Below, in pieces: positions 22,820-35,454 of a stretch of 64,000 nucleotides of DNA; the stretch's first letter is position 1, and each line of letters starts with the position of its first letter. Both the position numbers and the translations under genes were made by a program. The notes beneath the pieces were generated by a model, which had not been told where the DNA came from, made no database searches, and was given only the letters and a program-made list of their open reading frames with translations. The DNA comes from Nageia nagi (taxonomy: Eukaryota > Pinophyta): positions 101,494,001 to 101,558,000 of the forward strand of contig JBITNC010000001.1 of the NCBI GenBank assembly GCA_050084985.1, read 5' to 3'.

Positions 22820-23085
22820 GGGGCATTAAAACCTAAATTAAATTATTTTCTTTGATTCCTTTGTCAGTTGGGGTATTAATCATCACTCTCTATTTTGATT
22901 CTTTTATCATTTGGGGTATTAATGATCACTCTTTATTCTCGTTCCTTTTTTGGTTAGTGTATTAACAATCATTCTCTATTCTAGTTCCCTTGTAGATTAG
23001 GGTATTAACCATCACTATCTTGTCTAGTTCCTTTGTTGGTTGGGGTATTAACCATCACTATACTGATCGACACCTTTGATTTCAA
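22820..23085 (+). repeat. Minisatellite, 43-bp period
   Basis: Starts of the 'GGGGTATTAA' core are at 22870, 22913, 22956, 22999 and 23042, exactly 43 bp apart, preceded by a related core at 22820 (GGGGCATTAA, 50 bp before). Units follow the form GGGGTATTAAxCATCACT...TTCTAGTTCCTTTgTTGGTT with scattered substitutions. The core resembles the polypurine/LTR junction expected at this place in gypsy-A. Confidence 0.85.
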
Positions 23086-24713
23086 AGTCATAAAAAATAA
23101 AAATCTTCAAAATATTATATTATTCTCTTCAAGTTGAAGAGCTTTCAATCAACTTATCGATACCTTTGATGGTTCGAAAATTCGATATCGTTAAAACAAT
23201 TTATTAAAGTTTGAATTTTTTTTTCACAATTATTTGCAAATGCCAAAGGTTGAAAATATATATTCAAATATGCATTGTAAAATACAATGGGAGAACATTA
23301 AAATTTGAAGCCAAAACCAATTCGGACGGTCGTTTTAATCGGTTGACCAGTCAAATAGGTAGTGCCATCGTGTACCACGCTAGCATGCATTAGAAGTACC
23401 CCACCTGTTGAACACCCGTAAACTCAAGTGGTGGACCTGCTAAAAATAGAGGAGATAGGTGACGTAGAAGGGAGGATCGTGCTGCATACAATGTCGAAAG
23501 GAGGATCACAGATGTGGAGTAGGTAGGGGAAGTAGTCATCAGGGAGAATAGAGGGGCAGTCACCACCAACTCACCTTGGAGACCACCCCCCGTCACCTTA
23601 TAAGTCCACTTGCTGACCGTCAACTACCAAATCTGCCATCCATTTGGGCAGGGATTGCCTTGGGAGAAACTGTTGATCGATGGGGATTTGAATCCTCTTA
23701 TTTGTTACGAATTATGCCAAGTGGAACCTCCAAAAGCCATCCATACGCTATTATATAAGGTAGTTGGATTTTATTAGATTTTCAACTATTGGTGGAGATT
23801 TGTGTGGTAAGGTTGTCATTATTATTGTTTGGGTTATCAATAGCAAATGAATGAAATTTGCTACTGATATGATAAAATCAAAATTAAATCTTAAATTGAA
23901 AGGAGGATAAAAAATCAACGCAAGTTAAATATGGTGGAAGAGAATATTTAATATACTATTATTTGTGACCATAAATTCTAATTTAAGTTCTTTCATGTAT
24001 TACAAAAGGGAGTTTGGAGTATGGCTTTGTTAATTCCTTTTTAAGGGTAATTTTCCTTGTATAGAAAGCTTCATTCTATGGGTATGAAGTGAGTGTTGAG
24101 AGTGGAAAGTTTGCGTACGTGAGTCTCCATTGTGTGAGCTCTATTATGGAGTTAAATGTGAGTCATTATAGTGTGTTGCATTATAGTGAGTATGCTTATG
24201 TTATTATAAAATTCCTATGTGAGGAATTTTTATCCATGGGTTTTGTATTTATATATGTATTTCAAAGAATATCTCATAATGCATAAGTGGCATATGTATT
24301 ATGAGGGAGCATGTCAAGGATGTGAGAGACTTGGTATGTGTGGACTTTGCACATGTTGTTATTGTGAGAGATGTTCTTTATGATGAGAGATATTTTTATA
24401 TTTTTTCCAAGTAAAGTGGTTGTGGAGGAGCTTGTTTAAAGTCTTTCAATGAGGTATTGAGAGCACTTCCATGGGGATGTTGGAAGTAAGGCTTCTTGAT
24501 CATTTTGGATGTTGTAATGGAGAATCTACCAAATGAAGAATCACTGATTTGCTAGACTAGCCCCACATTGGGGTGAACTAGGGTATATATTTGTGTCAAT
24601 ATTTTTGTGTGATTGATTATTTTTATATTTTTAAGAACTTATAATTTTTATGTATGATAAGATCTATATTTGGTGATATGGGAATGTCATAGGCTACCCC
24701 TCTTTACAAATCA
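23077..24713 (+). repeat. Left long direct repeat (5' LTR)
   Basis: About 1.64 kb. It contains a TATA-like 'attatataagg' near 23750 and a GC-richer part at 23400-23700. It matches 25012-26848 over its whole length, for example 'gaaaatatatattcaaatatg' truncated at either end, with many transitions. Confidence 0.75.
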
Positions 24714-25011
24714 TGTTTACTATCAGAGCAGTTTGTCTACTAGAAGAATTTAAAAAAAAATTCAAAGGAAGATTTAGGAGAAAATATGCCATGAGATCTA
24801 AGTGAGGCATTGAAGGACTTGATTAGCATATTTGCATAACTTAAAGTTAGAGATGGAAAGTAAGTCCCAAGAGAGGCATTCGTGAAGACCTAAAAGTGTG
24901 TAGTGCCAAAAATGAGAAGTGAAGATGTTCGAAGGTCATGATATTTTATATCTTATTCTAGATCACTTTTGGGATGAAAGCTTTTTCTCAATTAGGATGA
25001 GTGATCTGAAA
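24714..25011 (+). other. Interior of the LTR element, with primer-binding site
   Basis: Holds TATCAGAGCAG near its start, then A- and G-rich sequence. Reading frames are short and unrecognised. No gag motif. Confidence 0.55.
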
Positions 25012-26848
25012 TGGATTTTAGATTCATGATAAATAAAAGTATTCAAAATGTGGTACTATTCTCTTCAATTTGAAGAGCTCTCCATTAGCTTCCCGAAACC
25101 TTCAATGGTTCAAAAATTTGATATCATTTGAACAATTTAGTAAGGTTTGAAGTCTTTTTCAAATAGTAATTAAAGATTATTATTTGATAATTTCAAAAGG
25201 TTTCAATTATTTATAAATGCCAAAAGGTTGAAAATATATATTCAAATATGCATTGAAATAAAATGAGTGAACATTAAAATTTAAAACCAAAACTAATTTG
25301 GGTAGCCATTTAAATTGGTTGATCAATCAAATGGGAAATAACACCATGTACCACACTAACATACGTTAAAAGATATCGCCTATTGTATACCCATAAGCTC
25401 AAGTGGTGTACCCACTAAAAATAGAGGAGATAGCTAACTTGGAGGGGAGGATCCTACTGCATACAATTTCAAAGGAGGATCATCGATATGGAGGAGGTAT
25501 AGGACATAGTATCTAAGGAAAATGGAGTGGTAGTCACCACCAAATCATCTTGGAGATTGCCATGAAGATGTGGACCCATTTCTTGATAAGTCATAAAACT
25601 TTATCTCTAGCCATGCCACCTAATTGTAATGTCCACTTGTTGACCGTTCTTAGTTAGTGGAGTGATTTGTTTGGTTAATTCTGTTAACAAATGAGACCTC
25701 AACCTTCTAACTAGCTAGACCATCAATTACCTAACAGAGCCTTCCAAATCTGCTAGTTATTTGGAAAGCCATGCGCATGGACTGGCTTGGAAGAAATTGC
25801 CAATTAATGGGGATTTGACTCCCCTTATTTGGTATGAATTATACCAAGTGGCATCTCCAAAATCCATCTATCCATTCTGATATAAGGTAGTTGGATTTTA
25901 TTGGATTTTCAAATATTGGTGGAGTTTATGTGGTAAGGTTGTCATTATTTAGTGCTAAAATAGTTTGTTTAGTTTATCAATAGTAAATTAAATTTTCTAT
26001 TTATATGATAAAACCAAAACTAAATCCCAAATTTAAAGGAGGACCAAAAATCAACGAATTCAAAAGGGAGTTAAATATGGTAGGAGAGAATATTTCACAT
26101 ACTATTGTTTGTAACCATAAGCTCCAACTTAGGCCCCTTCATGTATTACAAAAGGGAGCTTAGAGTATGGATTTGTTAATTCCCCTTGTAGGAAGAGTTT
26201 TATGCCATGGGCATGAAGTGAGTATTGAGAGTAGAGAGTTTGTGTATTTGAGTCTCCATTATGTGAGCTCCATAATGGAGCTAAATGTAAGTCATTATAG
26301 TGTGTTGCATTATAGTGAGTGTGCTCATGTGATTATGCTACTCCTATGTAGGGAATTTTTTATCCATGGTTTTTGTATTTGTGTGTCTATGTCAAGGAAG
26401 ATCTCATAATGCGTAAGGGATATGCATATTATGAGGGAGCATGTCAAGGATGTGGGAGACTTGGTATGTGTGGACTTGGCACCTATTGTTGTTGTGAGAG
26501 GTATTCTTTATGGTGGGAGAGACGTTCATATTTAATCCAAGTAAAGTGGTTATGGAGGACCTTGTTTAAATTCTTCTAGAGTGGTTTTGACAGGGCTTCC
26601 ATAGGGATGTTAGAAGTAGGGCTTATTGATCATTTTTAGATGTTGTAATGGAGAATCTACTGAATGAAGAATCACTCATTTGTTGGACTATCCCCAAATC
26701 GAGGTGAACTAGGATATATCTTTATGTTAAATCATTTTTTTTTATGATTGATTATTTTTATATTTTCAAGCACTTATAATTTTTAAGTATGATAAGATCT
26801 GTATTTGGTGAGATGGGAATGTCATAAGATATCCCTCTTTACAAATCA
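25012..26848 (+). repeat. Right long direct repeat (3' LTR)
   Basis: About 1.84 kb, longer than the left copy because of inserted blocks, notably around 25150-25210 and 25640-25740. Ends '...tttacaaatca', like the left copy. Confidence 0.75.
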
Positions 26849-28299
26849 ATGCTCACCATTGTGTGGGATAAATTATGTATGCCTTTATCAATATTGAGTG
26901 CTAAATTAACCATCACCTATCTATGAATGTGTCATTATATATCTCCATCATGATATGATGTTATGCTATCATATTATATTAATTTCATCTTTGCTCTAAC
27001 TACTAATATATCTTTAACATGAAATATCTATGGTGCTTGGAGGGCATTTTATTTCTATATTTTTTGTAGGTTCATTACCTTGATTTCTTCCATGCTATGC
27101 TAAAGCGTATCATTGGAAAATCTAAGGCAAAGAGGGAGAAAGATACCCATTCAAAAATGGGCACCCAAAGCTATCATCATAGACTGGGAAGTACTCTTTT
27201 ATTTTTTATATCTCAAGATTTATCTATCTTTCTTTGTAAGCTCAATTTCATTTCATTACTTTATACTTGCAAAGGGGACAACTATTAACACTTAAAAAAT
27301 GTATCATATTTTATTTTTAGTTATCCTTTATTCAATTAATAACATATGAACTTTATATTATCATATTATTTTAAATATGCCATTATATTGGATCGACATG
27401 ATGCTATCTCATATATTTCTCGTTTATTATGTAGGAACTTGATGATGTTGTTGGATTACCAATGCTGCTAAAAGGATAATTCTTACCTCTAAATGCCCAC
27501 ATTATATGTGATACATGGTGGATATATATTTAATCCTTGTCTTAATAACCTGATCCTAAGACCTTAAGGTATTTCTTAACTTCACTTATCAAGACTAGGG
27601 TTTAATCTAGCGAGTTATGTTATTTATTAACTTTTATATTTCGTATTGCTATCTAAATTAGGTCTCACATTAGAAGAGATCTTGATCAACAAACTAGTAG
27701 GATCTATCTCTTTCACTTTTTTGTGATATTGTTGATCTCCATGCCAATAATTAAGCTATGACATAATGATATCATTGTATTCTCTCACTTTTATTGGTTA
27801 AGGGTCTTATTGTGAGTCATCTATGAATTTGCATGACCTATGTCTATTATGTGATCCATCTTCTCAAGTAAGTACACAAGTTTATTAGTTTCTAATCCAT
27901 AATTCTTGATATGTTGGCTATATATATCAATCAATTGTATGTTACCAACTTAGATTACTTTAGTTATTATTACTATTATTGATTTATTGTATGTTTGATA
28001 GTACAATTGTTATTGAAGTATTTGTCCAATTAATTTTAATATCAACAAAATTTTTGATAATAAGGTTAAATTATATTATCAAAAGGCATAAGGTTTTATC
28101 CGAGCCCCAAAAAATTGATCAAAAAATGGTTTCCACTAATGGAAATCACTACCCAGCTATACCTAGTGGTAGACAAAAGATTATAGAAATATTGAGAAAA
28201 TGCAATTAAATCAATGCTATAGTACTACTAAACTATCTATCATACTACTATCAGTATAACAATGACACTACTAAAGAATAAAGTTTTTAATTAACAGGA
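26849..28299. other. AT-rich sequence, no gene recognised
   Basis: Short open segments occur (for example 27097-27300 in two overlapping frames) but none has a recognisable motif and they look like chance. Confidence 0.45.
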
Positions 28300-29086
28300 G
28301 CACTCTTTGCTCCTTCCTTTATTGTGGTGGACTTCTTATGCATTTTTTTGGAATTAGCTCTTATTTGCATCCTAAACTGGAGTACACTAAGACCAATTGC
28401 TAGGATCAGTTGATCAATAGGAATCCATGCCAAGGGTGAAGTATTGAGTGGTTTATCAATATCCTCCTACTTCTCTTTCTTTTCTAATCTCCCTTCTTCC
28501 TATTTATAGGAGGGCTTATATATGCCCCTGACTGAACTTTCCCCATATTATAGCTGTGTTTTGGTTGCACTATCGTTGGCTCAGGGGGCTTCTGGATTTT
28601 TTTCAATACCCTTCTTTATAAGGGACCAAATGACTATTGCCCATTTTATGTCTCCTTTATCACCTAATTCCCTTGTGGCTCCTCAATCTTAGGGAGATTA
28701 AAGTTACTACCATTTGGATCCTTTTCTTCATTCTTCTCAATCTGGGTGTCCATCTTCAATTATGGTATATCAAGTTGGGGATAAGTAATTTCCTTAACCA
28801 CTTATGTGGGACCTTAGATATCACCTTCCTTGAGGGCCTTAATCAAATCTTTATTGAGGGACTCACTTTTTTTCGAGATAGGGCTCACAAGATCCTCATT
28901 TGACTTAGTAGAATGCACAATGGGGGTTGGAATACGACCCACAAGTTCATTAAAAGGTGTGGTGGATTGTACACCCTCCTCATTTGAATACAATTTTGGG
29001 GGGTACTGAGTGGGAGAATTAACTTTACCCTCCTTGGGATGGCTATCCTCCTTAACATGTACCACCTCCTCTGCCCCTAGTATCAA
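28300..29086 (-). pseudogene. Unidentified coding-like remnant, minus strand
   Basis: A 90-codon open segment (29086-28814) begins MILGAEEVVHVKEDSHPKEG and is rich in E, K, S and P. Broken segments continue it downstream, including KKIQKPPEPTIVQPKHSYNM near 28590 and SGAYISPPINRKKG near 28515. It reads like a hydrophilic linker of a larger protein, perhaps a transposon-encoded nucleic-acid-binding protein. I cannot assign a family. Confidence 0.25.
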
Positions 29087-29099
29087 CCAAAATTTATGA

Positions 29100-32000
29100 A
29101 GCTTGAAACTTATGAATATTGAAAATATTTTTCATTAATTTTATAATGTCATTTGATGCTTGACCTTATGGCTAATTTATATTTGTTTTAATGAATATTA
29201 TTTTCATAAGCTATTTTTTATTTTTAATATTCTTTTTATATTTTAAATATAGTATATTTCAAAACTTGAGATTTTTCCCTAATTTTGAGATTCTCTTATT
29301 GATTTTTTGAATCTATTTTTAATATATTTTTATTATTTATAGGTGCCTATTCTAAAATATGACACATTTACAATTATTACCTAATTTTATAACTTTCAAG
29401 GATTTCTTTTATATTCATAAGTTATTCTCATCATATTTTTTTGTTATTTTTTTACCTTTTCTTTTGAAGTTAGCACATTTTAAAATTGATAAATCTTATT
29501 TGATTTTATAATCCAAATATTTTTTAACATCTTAGATATATTTCTAGTTGATTTTTATTATTGTTAACCTTTTATTTCAAAATATGTTATGTTTCAAAAT
29601 TAAATATTTTTATTATTTTTACTCTCAAAGTACTTGATGCAAAGAAGCTACATTTTTTGTAAATGAAACTTGAGAATGCATGACTAAGCTAGGTGATGGA
29701 GTTTTGTTATTTATATCATAAATTACATGTATTCTTAGTTTAATTAGAAAGCTTAAAATTATAAGATCTTTTGGCCTTTCTTTAACTATCTTATTTAATT
29801 TATATTTCTACTTTTTTTCTCCCTTTGGGTAGATTTGTTAATGTAACTATAAATTTTCCTTAATTAACATCAAGGTGAGGTATAAACAAATTTGGTTTGA
29901 ACTCATAAATCATAAATATGCAATACTAGTCCGCCCATGTTAAGGGAGTTAGGGAAGTAATGGGAACACTCCATAGGAGGCCCAAGTTCAATGCTTCCCA
30001 CCCTACATGGTAGAACATGTCAAAGGAGTTTAAGTATCCTTCTATGAAATTAAAAAAAAAAAGGTTTACCAATATTAAAAAAATGTGCAATACTAAAATA
30101 AATTGTAAAGAATTTTTCGTAATTCTCAAAATTTAAACATCTATAGAAGGCATTACTTTCATAGTTTGTATCAAACATCTTTCTAACAATAATTCATGAG
30201 GTAAGTACATTTTTACTTCATAGATTTTTTAATGTAAAAATTTTCTTCACTTTAAAACAAAGTAATGCCTATTTTTGCACTTTAAACTTTGAAAATTAAG
30301 TTGTTCATAACTAATTAATTTTTATGTCATCAAAGAGTTTGTAGTCAAGTAACTACTTAAGAGAGCTCAATTATAACTTACAAAATATATGTCCATAAAC
30401 CCATAAAGCATCATACAATATTCCAAATAGTTATATATGAAGTCCTCTTTCGAATATCATCCCACTAATCCAAACCCAATAAGTAAAATTATTATAACAA
30501 ATAAAACCCTACCAGCCTATTAATCAACCTTACACACTATCTTAATTCCACACTTGTATGACTTTTTCAACCAAATGAGTTAACATATCAATGTTTTACA
30601 ATTACAAATCCAAAATATTCATAGATAAACCAAAATTAACAATTTTTATTATAATATTTTTGAATAAGTATCTTATTTTCTAACAAATCTTTGATTATCC
30701 TTTTCCTTCTAAATTAAAATTGTAAAATTTTTATCTACAAATAAATAAGATTCAACCTTTTATATATACATTTTATCAAACATACACATTCTAAACTACT
30801 CAAATCCTTGAAACCAAACTTATAATACCAAATTGAGCCCAAAAATATTACCAAAATACATAAATTTATTTTTAAAATATCATAACATAATCAAATCATA
30901 TTTAATTTTATTTTTAAAATATCATAACATAGTCAAATAACAAATCAAATCATGTATCCATCTGAATTTAAAAACCAACCAATCTTAAATCAAAGATATA
31001 TATTTAATATTGTCACCATATATATTTGGAAGTCTCTCCCAATGATGATGTCACATACAAATGCAATGAGATAATCATTTACCCTATTTAACAAAAATGG
31101 TATTGTCATTTAGAAATCTAATGAGATAATCATTTGCCTTGTTTAAAAAAATATATATTTAAAAAGCATTTAGCTCACATTGAATTATTCTTCTTTCCAT
31201 GACTTCAACCTTACCTCTCCATAGGGAACTTAACAAAGCTCATGGAGACTTTGACTTTCTAGAAGCATCTAGAACTCCCTAGTCAATAGTATGCGTGTTT
31301 TCCAACTTATCGAAATGTCAGAACCATAATGGGCGAATGACAAGTGTGTATGTGTGAAACGTTTGTTCAATATTTGCGGCCAACCATAATGTGGAATGAC
31401 ATTATATTTAATTTATAATTATGTTGGATATATCCAAACTTTGTATTTATAATTTTTATTTCATATATGTTTAGATAATAGTGTTGAGATTTCAGATATG
31501 CTTAGATTTTGCTGGTGTGCTTAATTGATATTGACATTTGATTAATACTGTTTTTGTAAAGAATATTATGTGATATAATTTTTTATTACTAGTTGAGAAG
31601 GGGTTTTATTTTTTATTTTTTTTAAATAATAAAGTAGTTTGAAAATTGATAATGTTATTATTATATGATATTTTAGATATATTATTATATAAGAGGTGGA
31701 ATTTGAATTTGGAATTCTTTTTACATCATTTAAGAGTTTTCACACTCATCGTTCATTTAACTCCTTTAATATTTCATGAATATTTATTTTTATATTATAT
31801 TTACATTTTTATGATTTTTAAATATTAGAATAATTATCTAATTAAAGATTTTTATTACATGTTATGGAGGTATTATATATTTTCAATCAACTTCAATATT
31901 TTATCTTATTTTATTTTATAAAAAATTAGGAGTTTTCAACAAATTATACATTTTTAAAATATATTTTTATAGAAGATCAAACATGACAAAATGCCTTAAG

Positions 32001-32937
32001 CATGGTGACCAATTTTGAGTAGTTTTGGGATAGAACTTTATAACATTCTAATGATATAATCTTGTCTAATGTGAAATTGATTAACATAATATATCTATGT
32101 TAATGAATAGGTGAGAACAATATACATCATAGTGTAAATATTTGAAAATAGATAAAAAAAGTTGCAAAACTAGAAATTATATGATGGGGTGAATATTACT
32201 AATTTTTGGATCATTGCAATAATTTATTTAGATTTTTTTTTATCTTCTTATATATAAATTTTAGCTTCTTTATGCTTTGCAATATCTCTATCATTTGCAA
32301 CTTTAAAAACGACATCTAAAACTAAACATTTACCTTGATAGAAAAGAGACGTACTTCAATGGATAAGTTTCCTTATGGCTAGTAAAACTCTTTTAAGTAA
32401 ATAACAAAATAAATGCACCTAGGATGGTTGATAATATCATTTAACATATTGAAGCATTATAAAAAGTAAAGAAAATTAAAAGTCAAAAGTCATGTAAGAT
32501 GCTAAAGATCAAATGATGATAATAAAGTGTTTTCTCAAATATATTATGAAATGGATTTCTAATCAATTTCTTACCTTAACATGTATAATGGGTTGACTTA
32601 AATGGATGGGCCCAACAGTGAATGACAATGTGAACTCTAAAATCTTAAAATTTACGAACATAAATAAACATAATAATATTTTACAAATTACAACAATATT
32701 CTTTCAATGAATATTCTGATGTGATCAATTTTAATTATGTTTACCTAATATGTTAGGTATAACTGTTGGGTCTCAATAGATTTTTATTGATATATATGTT
32801 CCACTATTAAAACAAGATTAAATAATGGTATTAACATATGTTGCATAAGATATAATGAGGTAATCTTTTCCTTTATTAAAAAAAAATATTTAAAAAACTT
32901 TAAGTTCATCGTAAACTATTATTGTATATATCCATTA
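29100..32937. other. AT-rich intergenic sequence with short diverged repeats
   Basis: No gene or transposon protein seen. A 44-bp direct repeat ('ttatttttaaaatatcataa' in both) sits at about 30865 and 30909. A block around 'aatgagataatcattt' followed by T/A-rich sequence recurs near 31067, 31120 and, more diverged, 32855. Confidence 0.5.
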
Positions 32938-33185
32938 TGAGAAGTTAAAATAACTCTAAGGTAAAAAGCATTGTATTGGATTTGAGATAAGAATAAATGC
33001 ATCATAAAGTGAATTTACATATTCACCTCCATGAGTAACCTTTGGATTACATATGGGCTCTTCATAGGCCCTTCCTTATTACTCCTAAAAATAAAGTAAA
33101 CTCATATAGATGAATTTACTAAATATAATAACTACTACTACTATATTATAAATACCTTAATCCCTAAGGATTAGGTGTCTAACAA
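32938..33185 (-). repeat. Copia-B 3' LTR
   Basis: About 248 bp, from TGAGAAGTTAAAAT to ...GTGTCTAACA on the plus strand. 'aataccttaatccctaagga' with the following 'ttaggtgtctaaca' is nearly shared with the 127-bp LTRs at 37124 and 39357, and the outer end ('cattgtattggattt') is similar as well. The partner 5' LTR is missing. Confidence 0.65.
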
Positions 33186-33199
33186 ATTACCCCCTTAAT

Positions 33200-35445
33200 T
33201 CGAAGGGGTATTTGTAAGTATAAGCATCTTTTTAAACTTCTCAAACTTTTCTCGTCTAAATGCTTTAGTGAAGTGGTCAACAATTTACTCCTCAATAAAA
33301 TAATATTTTAATTGTATTATCTTGACCTCTACATGATATTGAATCAAATAAAATTTTATGTTCATATGTTTGGTTCGATCATGGAATTTAGGATTGTTTT
33401 CTAATTGTATTGCAAAGTCTTATTAATCAGAAGTGGAGTTGGTTGCACTTATTTCCCCTACAAATCTTCTAGTATCTTTTTGAGCCACATAATTTCCTTT
33501 GTTGCCTGTATGGTAGCCACATATTATGCTTCTATAGTGGAATATGTTGGAATGGATTATTTTAATGAAGGTCTCCAAGAGATAGACATTGATACAAGAC
33601 TCATGAGATATCCTAAAGATGAAAATCCTTTCTCTTTATCTCCATCAAATTCTAAATTTGAATATTTAATCAATTTGAAGTATCTCACCTTGGAATATTT
33701 GAGTCTAAAATATTGAGTTCCCTTCAAATATCTAAGGACTCTCTTTGTTGCTACATAATGTCCTTCACATAGTTTTTATGTAAATAAAGAAAGGATTCCA
33801 ACCAAAATGAAATTACCTTATTGTGGTTAGATAAATGATACTTCTTATGAGCTGTCTATGTTTTATAGCATCCTCAAATTGGTTCCCTTCAATTGATTGT
33901 AATTTCAAATATTATGCCATTAGAGTATGAAGAGGTATATAATATTGCATGCCAAATATATTCAACAATTCTCCAATGTACTTTCTTTGGAAAATGAATA
34001 TGTATTTGGATGTTTAATTCACTTCAACACCCAAGTAATAGTGAATATGCCTCATATTGGTCATTTCAAAACCTTTCTTCAATTATTTTTTCATGGATGA
34101 AATATATCCTTTATTATTTCCTGTTATCAAAAGATCATCTACATACACCACAAGAAATACAACATTCTTTCCAACTTTATTTGAAAATAAAGCTGCATAA
34201 TTAAGATTATAATATCAAAATTGATTTTCAAAATATGCTCATTAAGCTCTTCATACTAGGTGCAAAGATCTTGCTTTAGGCCATACAAAGACTTGATGAG
34301 TTTACATGCCTTTTTTTTTTAACCTTTCTTTGCAAATACTTTTGGTTGTGTCATGCACACATTATCTTTAAAATCACCATTTAGGAATATTTTCTTCACA
34401 TCCATTTGATGAAATTTCCATCCATACTAAGCTAGCATAGCCAATAAAGAATGAATGATTACCTATTTTACTATAGGATTAAAAGTATCATCATGGTCAA
34501 TACCTTATTTTTATGCAAAACCTTTAGCTATTAGCTTCATTTTTTATTTGTTAAATGAACCATCTAATTTATACTTATTTTTTAATATCCTCTTACAACC
34601 TATTGGTTTTGTTTTGTATGGAGGATCTACCAATTTCCATGTCCCATTCTTAATGAGAGCATCATATTATTTCTCCATGACTTCTTTCTATATATAATGA
34701 GAAATAACTTGTTTAAAAGAAGTGGGGTCTTAGTAAGTAGATAAATTCAACTCACAATCAAAAGAATATTCCATATCATCAACATTTTCATCATTTGAAT
34801 TTGAATACTCTACAACTCCATTTTCTTGTCTAGCTTGATAGGAACTTCTACTTCATGTTTTCCTTACTTCATCAAGATGAATACTTTCAAGTATTTTGGA
34901 GAGCCATTATGGAATTCTATGAGATGATTTAGGTTTCTCACTTGGTTGAAGAGCTTCAACATTCCCATCAGTACTCAACCTACTAATTGCTACAATCATA
35001 TCATCCAACATTACCTTCTATTTCTAAATCTGATAAAATGGAAGAATTTGGAGGATAGGATACTTGAGGTACTTTGTCTTTAGGAACAAGTGGCATATAT
35101 TCTAAATTTTGATTCAATATAGGGATCCCTCTTTAAGACTTGAAATCTCATAATCTGCTTTAAGAAAGTGCTTTCCATGGGTAAAATTATCTAGGTGATG
35201 AAGTTACCACTCAACAATCATGTCACTCTTCAAAAATTCAAAAAATATCACATCCCTTGCAAAGAGGATTTTCTTGTTTACCTCATCATAAGGCTTATAT
35301 ATCTTAGTAGTAACTGAGTACCCCAAGAAAATACATTTGTGACTCCTAGTACCAAGTTTTCTTCTTTGTTCCTTAGGAATCAAGGCATAACAAGTGGAAC
35401 TAAAAATCTTGATATGCCTAACTGAAGGAATATGATCAAACTAAC
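33200..35445 (-). pseudogene. Copia-B integrase end, reverse transcriptase and RNase H
   Basis: From right to left. Integrase C-terminus: IPKEQRRKLGTRSHKCIFLG near 35370, then KPYDEVNKKILFARDVIFFE. RT: ALIKNGTWKLVDPPYKTKPI near 34640, DHDDTFNPIVK near 34480, WKFHQMDVKKIFLNGDFKDN near 34410, KACKLIKSLYGLKQD near 34290. RNase H: YLKGT near 33750, SLGYLMSLVSMSISWRPSLK near 33590, STIEA.YVATIQATKEIMWL near 33510. The final 'EPNI.T.NFI'-like block near 33380 matches the usual copia C-terminus. Multiple stops. Confidence 0.75.
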
Positions 35446-35454
35446 ACTACTAAA

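Larger units (their letters stand above)
5990..22830 (+). mobile_element. Gypsy-A: Ty3/gypsy (Tat-like) retrotransposon, interrupted
   Basis: A degenerate plus-strand gypsy element. Its order is gag (about 5990-6930), protease and linker (7650-8560), RT and RNase H (8990-10317), then, beyond a 10-kb insertion, an additional RNase H (20440-20920) and integrase (21085-22350). The two halves join logically: RNase H sequence stops at 10317 and resumes at 20358. The extra RNase H between RT-RNase H and integrase is the hallmark of the Tat lineage. A polypurine-like 'aaaaattggggc' at 22815-22824 may mark the start of the 3' LTR. I did not find a clear 5' LTR. Every frame is broken. Confidence 0.8.
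23077..26848 (+). mobile_element. LTR element with long repeats and a ~0.3-kb interior
   Basis: Two direct repeats, about 23077-24713 and 25012-26848, enclose only about 298 bp. Directly inside the left repeat is TATCAGAGCAG (24721-24731), the distal part of the initiator-Met primer-binding site. No gag or pol motif was seen in the interior. This fits a non-autonomous LTR retrotransposon whose LTRs are far longer than its interior. Orientation is taken from the primer-binding site. Boundaries are approximate by several bases and no target duplication was convincing. Confidence 0.65.
32938..35445 (-). mobile_element. Copia-B: truncated Ty1/copia element
   Basis: The 3' half of a minus-strand copia element: 3' LTR (32938-33185), polypurine tract directly inside it (minus strand AAGGGGGTAATT), then RNase H, RT and the C-terminal end of integrase up to about 35445. 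Beyond that the sequence becomes an unrelated low-complexity repeat, so the 5' part is lost. LTR ends and subterminal sequence resemble the young element at 37124-39483. Confidence 0.8.

Noticed and set aside
27097-27295. Two overlapping small frames as a gene
   Set aside because: No motif, no splice signals that help, both frames open only by chance in AT-rich DNA.
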